From: Carya illinoinensis
Taxonomy: Eukaryota > Streptophyta > Magnoliopsida > Fagales > Juglandaceae
Direction: 5' to 3'
Assembly (NCBI RefSeq): GCF_018687715.1
Contig: NC_056764.1
Location: 17,447,001 to 17,511,000, forward strand
Length of the DNA: 64,000 bases
The notes beneath the pieces are model-generated. The model worked only from the letters and a program-made list of their open reading frames with translations. It did not search any database and was not told the origin of the DNA. Each line of letters opens with the position of its first letter. Within the stretch, counting starts at the first letter, position 1. Below, one piece after another: positions 42,744 to 54,601 of this stretch. Made by a program: the position numbers and the translations under genes.

Positions 42744-43723
42744 GAGGGTAAGAAAGCATACCTCGGATATTTCTTTCGGATTAGTATTGCCTTGTTCCTC
42801 GTGGAACTTGTTTCATACTTCAGCTCGCTTACCTTTGCCCTCCCGAATTCCCTTGCTTGCCTTCTAACTTGCTCGATTCACATTGTCTGTCTAACCATTG
42901 CTTGCCGAGTGTTTAATCTGCGTTCCTTTGGTTGCCTTGTCATTGTTCACCCAAAAGTGATGCTTATTTCACTTGCTTGCTTTCTTTTTACCTAGGCCTT
43001 TGCTCACCTAGTGTCGTGCTTGCCTAACTCTTTTTTGCCTGAAGTCTTTGCTCACCTTGGCCGTCTGACTGGGCGTTCCCATTTGTCTAGAGTTACAAGA
43101 TTTCGTACAATTGATTCGTGTGGGGGTGTTCTGACCTATGATGGGAGCGGTTCTCACATGTAGCCCTCTTTTGATCAATTAAGCTCCTGACTATTATCGT
43201 ATAATGACCTTAAATCATATTTAAAAATAATAACATAGATTACGTGTAATATAATATTATTAATCATAACAAACAATTATACAATATAATAATCTAATTA
43301 TTATACCGGGGGTAGAACAAGTCACCATCATCTTTTGCTTTTGAATCTCAGCCATGCATATCACTAGGCTCCAACTTAGTCTCATCTTCATACAAGTCTT
43401 TCTCATTCAGAATGATATGTTCCTCGTCTCTCTAGGTCAGCTTCATCAACCAAGAATTTTGAACATCCTTCACTTGTAAGATGTATTGAGAAAATTAACT
43501 ACGCTTCAGTACTACCACTCTAAATTGTGCAATCAACACTAGGATGGTCATAAATAGTCTTCAAAATCTACCTGATCTGTAATATAAGTGGGAAGTGATC
43601 ATAGTGGATCGGTGGTTCGACTTCAATTGGATGGTCAACTACATGCGTGGTTCACATAGAGGTTCAATGTATTATTACTCATTTGCCTTTCCATCCTATC
43701 AAACAAAAACCGACATAGCTATC
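42744..43723. other. Unassigned sequence between two LTR-type elements
   Basis: Region 42744-43100 is rich in CTTGC, GCCT and TCACC words and contains a short hydrophobic open frame (42730-42880, AYLGYFFRISIALFLVELVS) of protein-like character that I cannot identify. Region 43100-43723 shows no recognised feature. Confidence 0.3.
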
Positions 43724-45846
43724 TGTGATACCCCGTTTTTACGTGTATTTTCACTGAAGGAGTATTTTAATTTAACTAAAATATTAGTTCTTTTATTTTA
43801 AATTATCGTATTTTGATTGGATTTATTTAGTTGTGATATTTCTTTTGTAGAGCTTTCTTAATATTAATTATTGTTTTGAGTTTAAATTGCTGTGTAATTT
43901 ATTTTAGTTTGTTTTTGGATTTAAAATTATGCTGTTAGTTTTTACTAGTTATTTATTATATTTTAACTTGATGTTGTTTTTAAATTATTTTATTCGTTTT
44001 ATAGCTTTTAAAGTTGTTTTTGTCGGATCAGTTTCTGGACTCTAGAGGTGAGGATTGGACCTCATTTCTTTTCTCCATCGTTTTTTTTCTCTTTTTCTTT
44101 TTTCTCTTTTCTTTTTCTTTCTCTTTTCTTTCTTTTCTTCTTTCTTTCTCTTTTCTTCTTCTTTTCTGTTTCTCCTCCAGTGCGCGACGCACTCTCTCTT
44201 TCCTCACTATCGCCGTTTTCGTTCCACCGCCTAGTGCCACCGCTCGCCGACAACGTGGTCAACACCACCCACCCAGAAAACTTCCCCTCCAGCCGGCACA
44301 CCTCCCCACAAATTTCACCTCCATCTGAGCCATCGTTAGCCGCCACGAACTCATCCAAGCCACACGGTTTTTCCTCCATGTCGTCGCCGTCGTTCCACCT
44401 CCGGCCACCATTTCTTCACCACATCATCACCTACCTCTTGCCATCCTAAACCACCTATTTTCAGCTCCGATCCGTTGCCGGAGCAGCCCCCACTACCATT
44501 TCCACCGCCACCCATGGCCCATTCTCAGTTCCATTAGCTTCATAGATACCTCTAGGCCATTCCCTATCAATCCCAAGTCTTGGTTTGTCCCCATTCGAAA
44601 GTGGGTATTTTACAACCCACGGCCATAGTGTATATTACACTGTTACATAGCTTTTTCTCCTCCATTTGCAGCTCCTTGATCCTTCAAAAATTATCATATA
44701 GCGCTGTAAGTATTTTTCAAACTCTATTTTAAATTTAAATATATTATTGCTTTTACAATAAATTCATTGACTGGTTGGTTATTCTGAACTGAGTCCGAGG
44801 AGTCGGGGGTCGGATGGATTTGAGGACGGAATTGTTCGGTTATTGTTGATGTTGAGATTTGTTAGATAAATTGTGTCTTGAGGTGTGCATTGCATGGTGC
44901 ATTCATGTGCATGTATTAAATTGAGAAAAACTGGTTTTATCTGTGTAAATGGATTTTCGGGTGCATGTGTATCACGTCCCCAAGCCGAGATGGGATATTA
45001 TCTCGATGGAGCTCCTCTGGTCACTCGGGAGCGTAATATACTGAGTGACATCCCCTGAGTTGTCACTGGGCGACAACGGGAGTGGGCAGGATGGTAACGC
45101 TCTCGTACTGACTCCGTGGCCCCTCTACTAGCGGGGGCTAGAGGATGTTTGGCTACGTACGCGCAGGGCGTGGAACTGGGCATCACTCCTTACGAAGTTA
45201 CACACATGGTCATTACCCGTGGTGTGACGATGGGAGCCAGGGTGTGCGGATGACCCTTAGGGGAGGTCATGGTGCATTCGGATTAATTGGATATTGAATT
45301 GAATTGGATTTGGGGCAAATGTGACTTTTGGCGTAAGTTGGAAAGTAATATGTTTTGGGGCCAAATGGGACTTTTGGCGTGCATGAAAAAATGTGGATTT
45401 ATGGGACATATGCATTTGGCATCCTTTTATGCATATTGTTGAGTTTAATATCTTTTTATCTTGTGGCGTTTGGATAATTACTTACCTGCGGCACCATTTT
45501 GGTATCGTAGATTTTGATGCAGATGTTGAGAAGGAGGAGGAGGAGGCGGCTTCGCTAGAGTTTTGATTTGGAGTTGTTACGTCAAAAAATATCTCTACTA
45601 GTTTTTATATCTTGTATTATGGTTTTGAAACTTTTAATATTTTATTATGTGTGGTTTAAACGGGTTTGTATTAAACAAAAATTCTGGTACTTAGTTATAA
45701 GACTTTTATTATCCGCTGCGTGTTTTTATTGTACACTTGTTGCATGTACACACACTTAGCACTTGGCGATAGGATGGTAACCCGTGTTGTCATCATCCGA
45801 CGCTTCGATTTCCATGTGTCTGTATGTAGGAGTTGGGGGCGTCACA
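43724..45846 (+). mobile_element. Family B 5' LTR, subtype iii
   Basis: It starts TGTGATACCCCGTTTTTACG and ends GGGGGCGTCACA, two bases before the primer site. It differs from other family B LTRs in its first ~300 bp (extra TTTATTTTAGTT-rich sequence), has a pyrimidine tract (44066-44175), a single GC-rich unit, no G-rich triplet and no hairpin trio, and a shortened acidic mini-ORF (about 45508-45565). Confidence 0.8.
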
Positions 45847-45848
45847 GG

Positions 45849-45860
45849 TGGTATCAGAGC
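45849..45860 (+). promoter_or_regulatory. Primer-binding site (initiator tRNA-Met type)
   Basis: TGGTATCAGAGC, two bases after the LTR at 43724-45846, identical to the site at 21572-21583. Confidence 0.9.
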
Positions 45861-46650
45861 GGTTTGGCTCTGGGTAAAACCACATGTCCCGTAGGTGTAG
45901 TACCAGAAAGTTTTAAAGTTGTGATTTGAAATTTATTTTATTTAAAGTTTGCTATTTGATTTGTTTTATTTGATTTGAATTTATTTGAGTTAGCTTGTTT
46001 GTATTTTATTTATTTAGTTATGTTATTGTATGCTAGTATATTTTATTTTCTTGTTATTTGGTTTTGGTTTTGGTTTTATGTTTGTTTTATTCGATATTTA
46101 AATGGGGTCAAAGGTGGTGTTGTGGCAGGAAGATGGTAAATTGAGAATACTATTATTAGGCATGAAAATTTAGTATAGTAGGCTTGAATTCTCAGCAATG
46201 TGACTTGCCTTTATAACGTTGAGGTCTGAAGGGAATGTCATGATATGCTTGATCTTTTTGGAATACGAACTCATGACGCAATGAGGAGGGGAATTTACTT
46301 TAAGTCACTTAAGATGATTGAGGTCCTAGGTTCTGTAGAATTTATGTAATAAGGCTATAGAATAAGAGAGTGTAGGTTCAACGAACTTAAAGGATAGGTT
46401 TAAGAGAATTTTATCTAAGGTTTGAGGCCTTATATTTATGTTATGAAATAAGCTTGTGGGGTTTATGGTAGTAGGTTCAACAAACATTTGAGGGATTAAT
46501 TAAATTAGAGGTTATAGATTTTTGCCGACACGAAGAAGCAATTTCGTAGCAATTGAGACTTAAGAATTTGCAAGCTTTATAGGGTGATGTTTTAGATTTG
46601 AGGCCATCGATCTTGAGGATTTCCATAAATGAACCTTATATGGTTATGTA
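45861..46650 (+). mobile_element. Leader and non-coding internal region of a truncated family B derivative
   Basis: It is colinear first with 21584-22145 and then, without any gag sequence between, with about 23085-23300 (TTGAGGCCTTATA, then AATAAGCTTATGG-like words). This suggests that the non-coding block existed as one unit and that in 19313-27683 a gag piece sits inside it. It ends abruptly near 46650, where exon sequence of a plant gene begins. No 3' LTR was found. Confidence 0.6.
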
Positions 46651-46676
46651 GAGTTAATTATAATTGTTGAAGTTAC

Positions 46677-46733
46677 TTGCATCCATGGGGATGCTCTTCG
46701 AGGCTCCCATGCTGGGAAACCACCATTGCTACT
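46677..46733 (-). pseudogene. Oxidosqualene cyclase exon fragment (third of three)
   Basis: On the minus strand, 19 codons (SSNGGFPAWEPRRASPWMQ) lie between a splice acceptor (TGTAG at 46734-46738) and a donor (GTAACT, 46671-46676). NGGFPAWEP is a signature of plant 2,3-oxidosqualene cyclases such as amyrin, lupeol and cycloartenol synthases. It follows in phase from the exon at 47071-47169. The remainder of the gene to the left is replaced by a family B element ending near 46650. Confidence 0.85.
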
Positions 46734-47070
46734 CTACATTGGCAATTGAAAGAAATTTAATTATTTTGGTGAACCATTTTAGAAATGCAACATAATGAAG
46801 TTACTGAATTGAGATGAATTATCTAACTAGAAACAGGTTTTTAGTTTGAGAAATATTGTTCTTCATCCTCAATTTTGTTATTATCAATCACATCAGCTGA
46901 TGTGTCCAGTTTTGAGTGCATTTTTTCCTATGAAGCCACTTAATATGTGTCATATTATTAGCAAGTGTGATTAAAGATGATAAAATCAAAGATGTGGAGT
47001 ATAATTGATCTTTTAGTTTTATTAACTAAGTCAAAAGAGAAGCATGGGTATTGGTAAGATAAATTCTTAC

Positions 47071-47169
47071 TTGTAGAGAAAGAATGATATTGGCAGCATC
47101 ATAAAACCTCTCAGTATCAAGTTTTTCCCCAACTAGGTCCTCTGATATTTGTGAGAGCAAAAGTGTAAC
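47071..47169 (-). pseudogene. Oxidosqualene cyclase exon fragment (second of three)
   Basis: This is a 99-bp minus-strand exon of 33 codons, from VTLLLSQIS through DLVGEKLDTERFYDAANIIL to SLQ, bounded by acceptor TTTCTGTAG and donor GTAAGA. It matches the oxidosqualene-cyclase stretch after the catalytic DCTAE segment (family form LLLSQ...VGE...RLYDAVNVILSLQ). No stops are present. Introns of 337 bp (to the next exon) and 107 bp (from the previous) keep the phase at 0. Confidence 0.9.
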
Positions 47170-47276
47170 CTACAGAAAAGAAGGTTTAGCCAAAAGTTGA
47201 CTTCTTCCTTTGGAACAAACCTTGAGAATGTGGGATTTTAGTATATACATGTATCATGACAGAATTGAAGCATTAC

Positions 47277-47370
47277 CTTCAACCCCTCTCTTGTGACATC
47301 AGAGACTTGCCAGCCATAGTCGTCCATTGAGAATGTCCATGATCCTTTAGATATGTGCCAATACATAGCT
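47277..47370 (-). pseudogene. Oxidosqualene cyclase exon fragment with altered DCTAE motif (first of three)
   Basis: This 94-bp minus-strand exon encodes [20 protein letters not shown] and then [11 protein letters not shown]. The family cyclises 2,3-oxidosqualene to triterpenes or sterols at the endoplasmic reticulum; the Asp of the DCTAE motif protonates the epoxide. Here the motif reads DVTRE: the Asp is kept, but the neighbouring Cys and the Ala are changed. RHISKG has become WHISKG. Acceptor TTATGCTTAG and donor GTAATG look usable. No upstream exon was recognised, so this is most likely a remnant of a gene broken by retroelements rather than a working cyclase. Confidence 0.85.
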
Positions 47371-48633
47371 CTAAGCATAAGCATTGAAGCATGAAAACAT
47401 CAAATAATAAGCATAAGCATTGAAGTAAGAAAACAGAGAAATTCAATAACTACTGACAATCAAACCATCAATACAGGAACATGTCTCAAGAAAACCATAA
47501 AACAGAAAAATTCTAAAACCAAGGAAACTAAAAACACCAAACAATCATAACGATGAGCATATCTAAAGAGACAAAGCTTTGGTGACTTAGGCAGTACTGC
47601 TACTCAAATGCTCAAAATATCTTCAGGATGGTCCACAACCACAGGTTACATAGTTACTTCAAAATATATTTATATGAACTCTTGCCTCATCCAGAGCTTA
47701 TCCATACTGAGACCTTCGAATTCCCTCCTGATATGCTCTTCTAACACAGCCATTATAGAGCTTTGTTTTCAAGTCTGAATAAGTTCTAGAAAAGGCACCC
47801 TTCAAAGGGACTTTTTAACAAGAAGATATTGGCAAGAATTGGTGTGAAAAATGCATGCCAGATCTTGTTAAGTTAAGATATATCTCATAGAAACAATCTT
47901 CAAACAATTACACTTGATGCACAACTGACTTGAAGGAAAACCATCTTACACCATAGTTAGAAAACTTGCCTCCTAATGCTTTAGCATATTCAAAACCCCA
48001 ACCGATGATTAAAAAAAAAAAAAAAACTCTGATACAAGGGTACCCCATAATCCAATTGATATGCATAGTTTGTTGAGATCTTAGTCAAAACATTAAAACA
48101 CATTGAGATGAGACATCAAGGTATTTTGTTTTTACCAAACAGGACGTGGTTTGGCATAAAAAGGAAAATAATAGGCTAGATCTTTTGACTCTTCTCGGGA
48201 AAATATTTGGGAATTTGTTCTATAACAGATACCATCAAAGCATGTTGTTCCAAATGAGATATGATTTAAAATTACCATCTTAAAAGGTGATGCAAAATTT
48301 GGCCAAAATTCTCCATCAACATATTTAAATTTGAATTGTTTTATCTTCAACCATTTGTCACCCTAACATAAAGATAAAACAGAGACTAACTTGAAAACAA
48401 ATAATGAAGCCAGAAAATCATGACTACCTTTCCAAACCCAGAAAATCAAACACAAACCCAAACAGACCAAGCGAAAATCAAACTCAAACCCAGAAAAATC
48501 CAACCAAACCGAGAGAAAGACAGAGAAAAAGAGACCAAAAGCATGAAAAAGGGAAAGAGATATAAACATCAGCTTCACAAAATAATAAACCTAGAAAATC
48601 AAACACAAACCCAAAAAAATCCAACCAAACCGG

Positions 48634-48634
<1 letters not shown>
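47371..48634. other. Unassigned sequence upstream of the cyclase exons
   Basis: Part of this is likely intron (a long T-rich stretch precedes the exon at 47370 on the minus strand). A 72-codon minus-strand frame at 48132-48350 begins after an acceptor-like TTATGTTAG and contains YVDGEFWPNFASPFKM. It has protein-like composition but I do not recognise it. The region 48421-48640 contains repeated AAACCCAGAAAAATCCAACC-type words. Confidence 0.3.

Positions 48635-48669
<35 letters not shown>
48635..48669. repeat. (GA)n microsatellite
   Basis: A run of about 17 GA units with one GAAAGA interruption. Confidence 0.9.
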
Positions 48670-48864
48670 TTAGCATACCATCGGTTTCGATTAGCATACA
48701 GACAGAGACGGAGATAGACAGATTCGCAATCGGCACGGCTAGGGTTTTGGATGAGAACTTGAGAGACGAGACGAGAAAGAGAGCTGAAGAGAGGATTCGT
48801 TCAGCTTGAGAGCTTGAGAGGAATTAAATGTAAGAAATAAATGGTGTCATTTTGGCAAGAGAAA

Positions 48865-49012
48865 AAAACATCCGGATGTAATATCCCGTTAGAAAACTGG
48901 ATCCGTTTTTTTCTCAACCGCCCGGGTGTAATCCGGGTGGATAATTCACCCGGATTCCAGGTTTCGAATCCAGACTGGAAAAAAATCTGGTCCTGATGCA
49001 CACCCCTACTAT
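48865..49012 (-). mobile_element. Possible hAT-like terminal fragment
   Basis: The minus strand begins TAGGGGTGTGCATCAGGACC at 49012 and contains several CCGGGTG/CACCCGG dyads (48922-48957) and TCCGGATG. TAGGGGTGTGCA-type ends with GC-rich subterminal dyads are common in plant hAT miniature elements. The matching opposite terminus and the 8-bp target duplication were not found, so this is tentative. Confidence 0.35.
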
Positions 49013-49168
49013 ATATAGTAATTTTGAATACTTTACAAGTAGGCCAGCCCTCGAATTGACCTCGCATGATCTACGTAGATTAATACCGTCATGATTTATA
49101 CAATTTAAGTACAGAAAGGTCCTTTATTAAATATTAAATAATATCCAACAATCATGCATAAAAAATTA

Positions 49169-49400
49169 CACTACAAAAAATTTGGCCTTTCACACGAGTT
49201 TTTTTTTTTTTTTCCAAGACCTACTATCTTGTGGCAAATATTTAGCCGATGACACAAAAACTATTCTTGGAAAAAAAGAAAGGGTACACCTAACAAGCAA
49301 AACTTTGTGGCAAAAATTTTGCTAGAAAAGGCACCAAAATCACTATTAGTTTTTGTGGCAAGCAACTTATTAGCTTTTGCGACGATAATGAACTGCATCA
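49169..49400 (+). mobile_element. Possible CACTA-type terminal region
   Basis: CACTACAAAAAATTTGG begins at 49169 and is followed by several TTGTGGCAA, TTTGTGGCAA and TTTTGCGACGA repeats over 230 bp, resembling a terminal inverted repeat plus subterminal repeats of plant CACTA elements. No opposite terminus (TTTTTTGTAGTG) and no transposase were found. Confidence 0.4.
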
Positions 49401-50088
49401 AATTTTTTTAAAATTAAAACTTTCATTTTCCTCCTTATTTTTTTCTTCGCTTCCCTCTCCTATTCTTTCTTTTCTCCCTTCTCCCTCTGTGGCACCCTCT
49501 CCAGCCCATGCCCTGCACCCCCTACCTCCCTTCTCTCACACCTACCACTACCACCAGCCACCGCAAGGCTCATGCATGGCAAACCACTCTCCACATAGTC
49601 ACCATTGAACACCACCAAACACCTCTCTCTCTCCATCTATATTTTCTCCCTCGATTGCCATCCCAGGGCTATGTGCGACCAAGCCACCACCAACCATGAC
49701 ATCCTAACACTCAAAACCCCTATCTCTAGATTTCTACATTTCCCTTGTGATATCCCTAACCAAAAGTTTCATCGCGAGCCACTTTTTCACATTTGACGCC
49801 AACGTTGCCTAAATTCGGTGCTAAAGGCTCAAGCCTCCAACCCCCCCCCCCCCCCCAAACACCATCTTCTTAACCCACGGCTAACCCTCCTTCAAACAGA
49901 TCCTGCTCAGTTGTGAACCATTGTCAAAAACCACCCAGGCCTTCTGTTAGTGCCTCTAGCCATGGCAGTCAAAGACCTCCACACCCACATCCTTTATTTT
50001 AAAACACCACCATCAACCACCAAGTCTTGACATTGTCATGCACCAAACCTGTCATCTATCTCAACTGTACAAGTCCACCAAGAACCCC
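49401..50088. other. Unassigned C-rich sequence with a C16 run
   Basis: Pyrimidine-rich, with CACCA, CCTCC and CTACC words and a homopolymer of 16 C at 49841-49856. Open frames are short and unsupported. It may be the interior of the CACTA-like element, but nothing proves it. Confidence 0.3.
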
Positions 50089-51339
50089 TGAGATACCCCC
50101 AGCCCCCATTTGGGATTGGATAGTGACTGAAGTATCGAGACTTGTAACTCAAGGCTACATACCCCTCGCACATAACAGATAAGATGCAATGCACTTATAG
50201 TTCTAGCAGTATGTAGTAATTCACAGCAGCAAAATTCTTTGTCTACATAGGTCTGGTGGTAAAATAAATATCATGGTACCGAAGTGCAATTATCCCAAAA
50301 GATTTAAATTTCATAGAATCTTCCAAAACATAGTTGTTTTTCACAAACTCCCAAAACATGGGACCATTAAATTAAAAGTTATCAAAACACACTCTTTCTT
50401 CCATTTTCATTTTCTTCCACTAAGTCATGTGTACTAACACTAAGGTCCCATCTTCTGTCAAAATTAAAAAGATTCCCCTTGTCCGTCGAGGGTCCAACTC
50501 CAAAAGTCCCAACTGAATAGCAACTTCTTTTACTTCAATCGAGGAATCTTGAGCTTGCTTGAGATACCCCATTACAAAATCCATATCGTTCCTTAATTTC
50601 AAGGCCTTTTCAAGATCAAGAAGTTAGGTCTCATCGTCCGTCTCACTAAGGGTCTCGCAAATCTCCTTAAGTCGTTTTGCTATAAGTTTTAACATATGTA
50701 GAGTAAAGTGGTAACAAGCTTCTACTATAAATTCATCCTCCACTAACTCATTATTTCCATTCATGTTTCTAAGAGCCTTGTGTACCTGTCACAACTTCTA
50801 CCATTTTCAAGTGGGGAATGGTACTGAAAACTACTACAATGAGAACTCGAGAAATCTAGTAAGTAAACAAGCAAACATACAATAGATATCATAAGCATAT
50901 AAGAGCAAACCATAATGAATGCATGGACATGGACTTGAGTTATGCAACTTTGACTTTTTCAAATGATAACGTGAAACAAAGACCTTTTGACCTTTTCTAG
51001 AAAACGTCTTTTCTTCTTTTCATTCTTGTTTCTTAAACATGTAACATAACATATGAGCTCGAGTTCTTAATCATTCACATAACATAGCATATCTTGGAAC
51101 TCATGGTCTTATTCTTTACTTAAACATGTGATTGGATACTGCATGGCTCCCCTACGCAATGTGTGTTCCCCACTAGTTATCGCATCAACCAACAGCCTAC
51201 TTTGACCGAGGTGACTACATCTTATTCTTAACATATTTAGTACTGCAGTTTGCATTCTCACATTCACCGTATGGCACCCCCTAGCTTTAGGTGTTACCCC
51301 GCTCCAGTATCCTTTCCTCTAGGAATCATTTGAGATTCG
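50089..51339 (-). mobile_element. Degenerate family C-like LTR, minus orientation, split by a family B element
   Basis: It starts TGAGATACCCCCAGCCCCC and goes on to a CAGATAAGATGCAATGCA segment, paralleling the inverted family C end at 62284 (TGTGATGCCCCC, then CATATAAGATGCAATG). It also has a CTACCATTTTCAAGTGGGGA segment like 62699. It runs to the TCGAT target site at 51340-51344 and resumes after 60922. No coding sequence. Confidence 0.45.
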
Positions 51340-51344
51340 TCGAT

Positions 51345-53605
51345 TGTGACGCCCCCAAATCCCCACACACGAACAAGGGGAAATCGAGACGTCCGGATGA
51401 TGACATCACAGGTCATCATCCTTTCGACGTGTGCCAAGTGTGTGTATAAGCGACAAATGTGCACGAGAAATACGCAGCGAAAAGCAAGTTAATAACTAAG
51501 TACCAGAATTTTTTTCTTGTTTAATACAAAGCTGTTCAACACATACTTAAATAAATATTACAAAACACAAACATAAATTTAAACCAAATACAAAGCATAA
51601 CATCAGCATCCCGGCGGAGCCGCATCCTCGGGCTCAGCCTCCTCCTCCTTATCCTCGATCTCTGCACCAAAATCTACGGTACCAAAAATGGTGCCGCAGG
51701 TAAGTAAACTCCAAACACCACTAGATAAAAACAAATAAAACTCAAATAATATGCATGAAAGGATGCCAATGCACAAAACTCATAAAATTATATTTTTCCA
51801 CGCACGCCAAAAACCCATTTGGCCCACAAAAACATATCCTTAAAACCAAGCCTCGCCATTATCCCAGATAATGGCCCAAACCACCATTTTCCCAGAAAAT
51901 GGATCAAAAGTCTCGAAAACCAAACATCGCCATTTTCCCAGAAAATGGCCCACATCCAAAAACCATAAAAACAATCCAGTTATGCATGCACCATGATCTC
52001 CCCTAAGGATCACCCGCACACCCTGGCTCTATGCCACACCGCAGGTAACGACTACGCATGTGGCACCTAAACGAGCGATGCCCAGACTCGCGCCCCGCGC
52101 GTACCTGGCCAGGCCATCCTCTAGTCCCCGCCACTCTAGGGACCACGAAGTCGTCACGACAGCATTACCGTATCGTGCGATCCGGTCGCAGCTCTGCGAC
52201 AACCCAGGGGATGTCACTCAGTATTATCCACTCCTGAGTGACCAGAGGAGCTCCACCGAGATAATAACCCATCCCGGCTTGGGCTCGTAAGACACACGCA
52301 CCCAAAAACCATTTATGCCAATAAAATGGGCTTTTCGCTATTAAAACAAAATGCACATAAACACAATATGCAACTCACGCCTCATGGCCCAAATAATCAA
52401 GCAATCGCACACAAGCAAAACCAAGCACTCCGTCCTCAATCTATCCGACCCCGAACTCCTCGGACTCAGTCTGGAATCAGCCAACCAACAACAATTAATT
52501 ATTGAAAGAGAAAAATATATTTAAATCTAAAAGTAGGGTTTGAAAAATACTTACAGCGCTATATGGTATTTTTAGAAAACACGCGGCGTTGCAAACGGCG
52601 GAAGGAAAGCAACGTAACAGTGAAATTTCACTGTGGCTGTCGGTTGTAAAATACCCACTTTTGAACGAGGAAAAACCAAGGCTCGGGATTGATAGGGAAT
52701 GGTCTAAGGATGTTTATGAAGCTAGTGGAAGTGAAGTTTGGCCGTGGGTGGTGGTGGAAATGGTGGTCGAAGGCCAAAAAGGGGCTGAACGGAGTTGAGC
52801 TCGTGGGAGCTGCTCCGGCAATGGATCGAGGTCGGAAATGGGTGGTTTAGGTCGGCAAGAGGTAGGGGAAGAAGCTGTGAAGAGATGGTGGTCGGAAGTG
52901 GTGCGATGGCACCGGAATCGGTGAAAAACCATATGGCTTGGAGGAGCTCGTGGCGGTAACGGTGGCTCGGATGGAGGTGAAACTTGGTGGGGATGTTCAC
53001 CGGTGAGAGGGGAAGAAAACTGGGCAGGTGGTGTAGGCCACGCCACCAGCGAGTGGCGGTTCTGGGCTGCAAAAGCAACCGGCGACAGGGGCAAAAACAG
53101 AGCAGGTGCAGTGACTTCTGGCAGCTCAGGGAGGCTAACGACTGGTCCGATGGCTGTGAAAATTGGTGGGGATGATCTCTGGTGGAAGGGGAAGATAATG
53201 GTGGTGGTGGTACACTAAACGGTGGCCGGACGGCGGAGAACTGGGCGGTCAAAGGGGCGGCGACGGGAAGGAGAAAACAAAACTGTTCGGCGTACGCGGG
53301 AAAGAAAGGAGAAGAAAGAAGAAGAAAAGAAAGAAAAAGAAGGAAAAAGGAAAAAAAAGAAGGAAAAAGAGAAAAGAAAATGAAAAGATGAGGGAAAAGA
53401 AATGAGGTCCAGTCCTCACTCCGGAAACCAAAATTGATCAGCCGAAAACGATTTTAAAAACTGTAAAACGACTAAATAAATTAAACACCGCATCAAATAA
53501 ATAAAAACCAATTAAAATACATTAATTTAAAATAAATGAACCAATATATTAATTAAAATAAAAACAACACTTTAGTGAAAATACACGTAAAAGCGGGTCA
53601 TCACA
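51345..53605 (-). mobile_element. 3' LTR of the chromovirus (subtype ii)
   Basis: On the plus strand it runs from TGTGACGCCCCCAAATCC to CGGGTCATCACA. It contains the acidic mini-ORF (51603-51672), the hairpin trio (51856-51874, 51884-51902, 51930-51948), the duplicated GC-rich unit with a 176-codon frame (52722-53252), and the purine strand of the pyrimidine tract (53275-53400). Confidence 0.9.
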
Positions 53606-53645
53606 TTCTCCCCCCTTAAAACAAATTTCGTCCTCGAAATTTGCA
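53606..53645 (-). promoter_or_regulatory. Polypurine tract and pre-polypurine hairpin
   Basis: The minus strand reads CAAATTTCGAGGACGAAATTTG (9-bp stem) and then TTTTAAGGGGGGAGAA directly before the 3' LTR. It is the same as 25408-25444. Confidence 0.85.
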
Positions 53646-53764
53646 AGCTCAACCACCAACTTAAAACAAGCCACATAAAATCACATAAACCATCTGTGAC
53701 CAAGATTAAGATACGTACCTTCATTACTCAAACAAGTATGGGTATTGTTCCCTCATGTCCGCTA

Positions 53765-54407
53765 GTCACTCCCAAGAGAAGTCTTGAGCTAACGGATCTC
53801 CCCATGCCACTTTAACCAAAGGTATCGCCTTGGACCTCAACTATTGCTCCCTCCAATCCATGATCTGCGACGAAACAACCTCATAAGTGAGATCCGGTTG
53901 CAACTGAATACTCTCTGGGTTGACAAAGCGTGGCTCTTGTTGTCCAAAGCTCTTCTTCAAGGACGATATGTGGAAGACATCATGAATATCTCCAAAATAC
54001 TCTGGCAAAGCAACTCTATAGGTGACGGACCCTACCTTCTCTAGAATCTGAAAAGGGCCGACATACCTCGGATCCAGTTTCCTCTTCTTACCAAAACACT
54101 TAACAGCTCTCATGGGAGAGACTTTGAGATAAACCCAATCACCTTCTTCAATAGATAACTCTCTCCTCCTGGTGTCAGCGTAGCTTTTTTGACGACTCTG
54201 AGCTGCCGCCATTTTATCCTTGATGATCCGAACTTGGCTTTGCATCTCTTGAATTATTTCGGGTCCAATTATCCTACTCTCCCCGACTTCATCCCAACAC
54301 AAGGGCGATCTGCACTTCCTCCCGTAAAGAGCTTCATAGGGAGCCATCTGAATGGTCGCATGGAAGCTATTATTATATACCAACTCCCTTGAAATTCTAT
54401 GACACAT
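53765..54407 (-). pseudogene. Integrase C-terminus and chromodomain-type tail
   Basis: The 188-codon frame (53841-54407) carries [20 protein letters not shown], the [10 protein letters not shown] segment, the GPY-type motif YVGPFQILEKVG, DVFHISSLKK and then the tail LQPDLTYEVVSSQIMDWREQ, where Tekay/Del elements carry a chromodomain thought to guide integration into heterochromatin. A TAG at 53841-53843 cuts the tail; homologous codons (IPLVKVAWG) continue in the same frame to about 53768. The N-terminal junction with the integrase core is out of frame and several residues are missing before YNNSFHA. Confidence 0.8.
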
Positions 54408-54601
54408 GCTCGCAACATGTCTTCAAGGGTCTGAATGGTGCGCTCTGATTGGCCGTCTGTCTGTGGATGATATGCAGTACTGAACTTCAACTTAGTACCC
54501 AAAGTTGCCTGCAAACTCTTCCAGAACTGCGATGTGAACCTTGGGTCTCGATCCAACACTATACTCTTTGGTATGCCGTGCAGCCGCACTATTTCTTTCA
54601 C
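54269..54601 (-). pseudogene. Integrase core
   Basis: Contains [18 protein letters not shown] (second catalytic Asp) and [20 protein letters not shown] (catalytic Glu). It is separated from the upstream frame only by a TAG at 54602-54604 in the same phase. After FQGSW it shifts frame, leaving a nonsense tail; the proper continuation is in the 53841-54407 frame. Confidence 0.85.

Noticed and set aside
47645..47860. Additional upstream exon of the oxidosqualene cyclase
   Set aside because: The minus-strand frame here (MAVLEEHIRREFEGLSMDKL) does not match the cyclase segment expected before the HISKG exon, and no matching splice donor was convincing.
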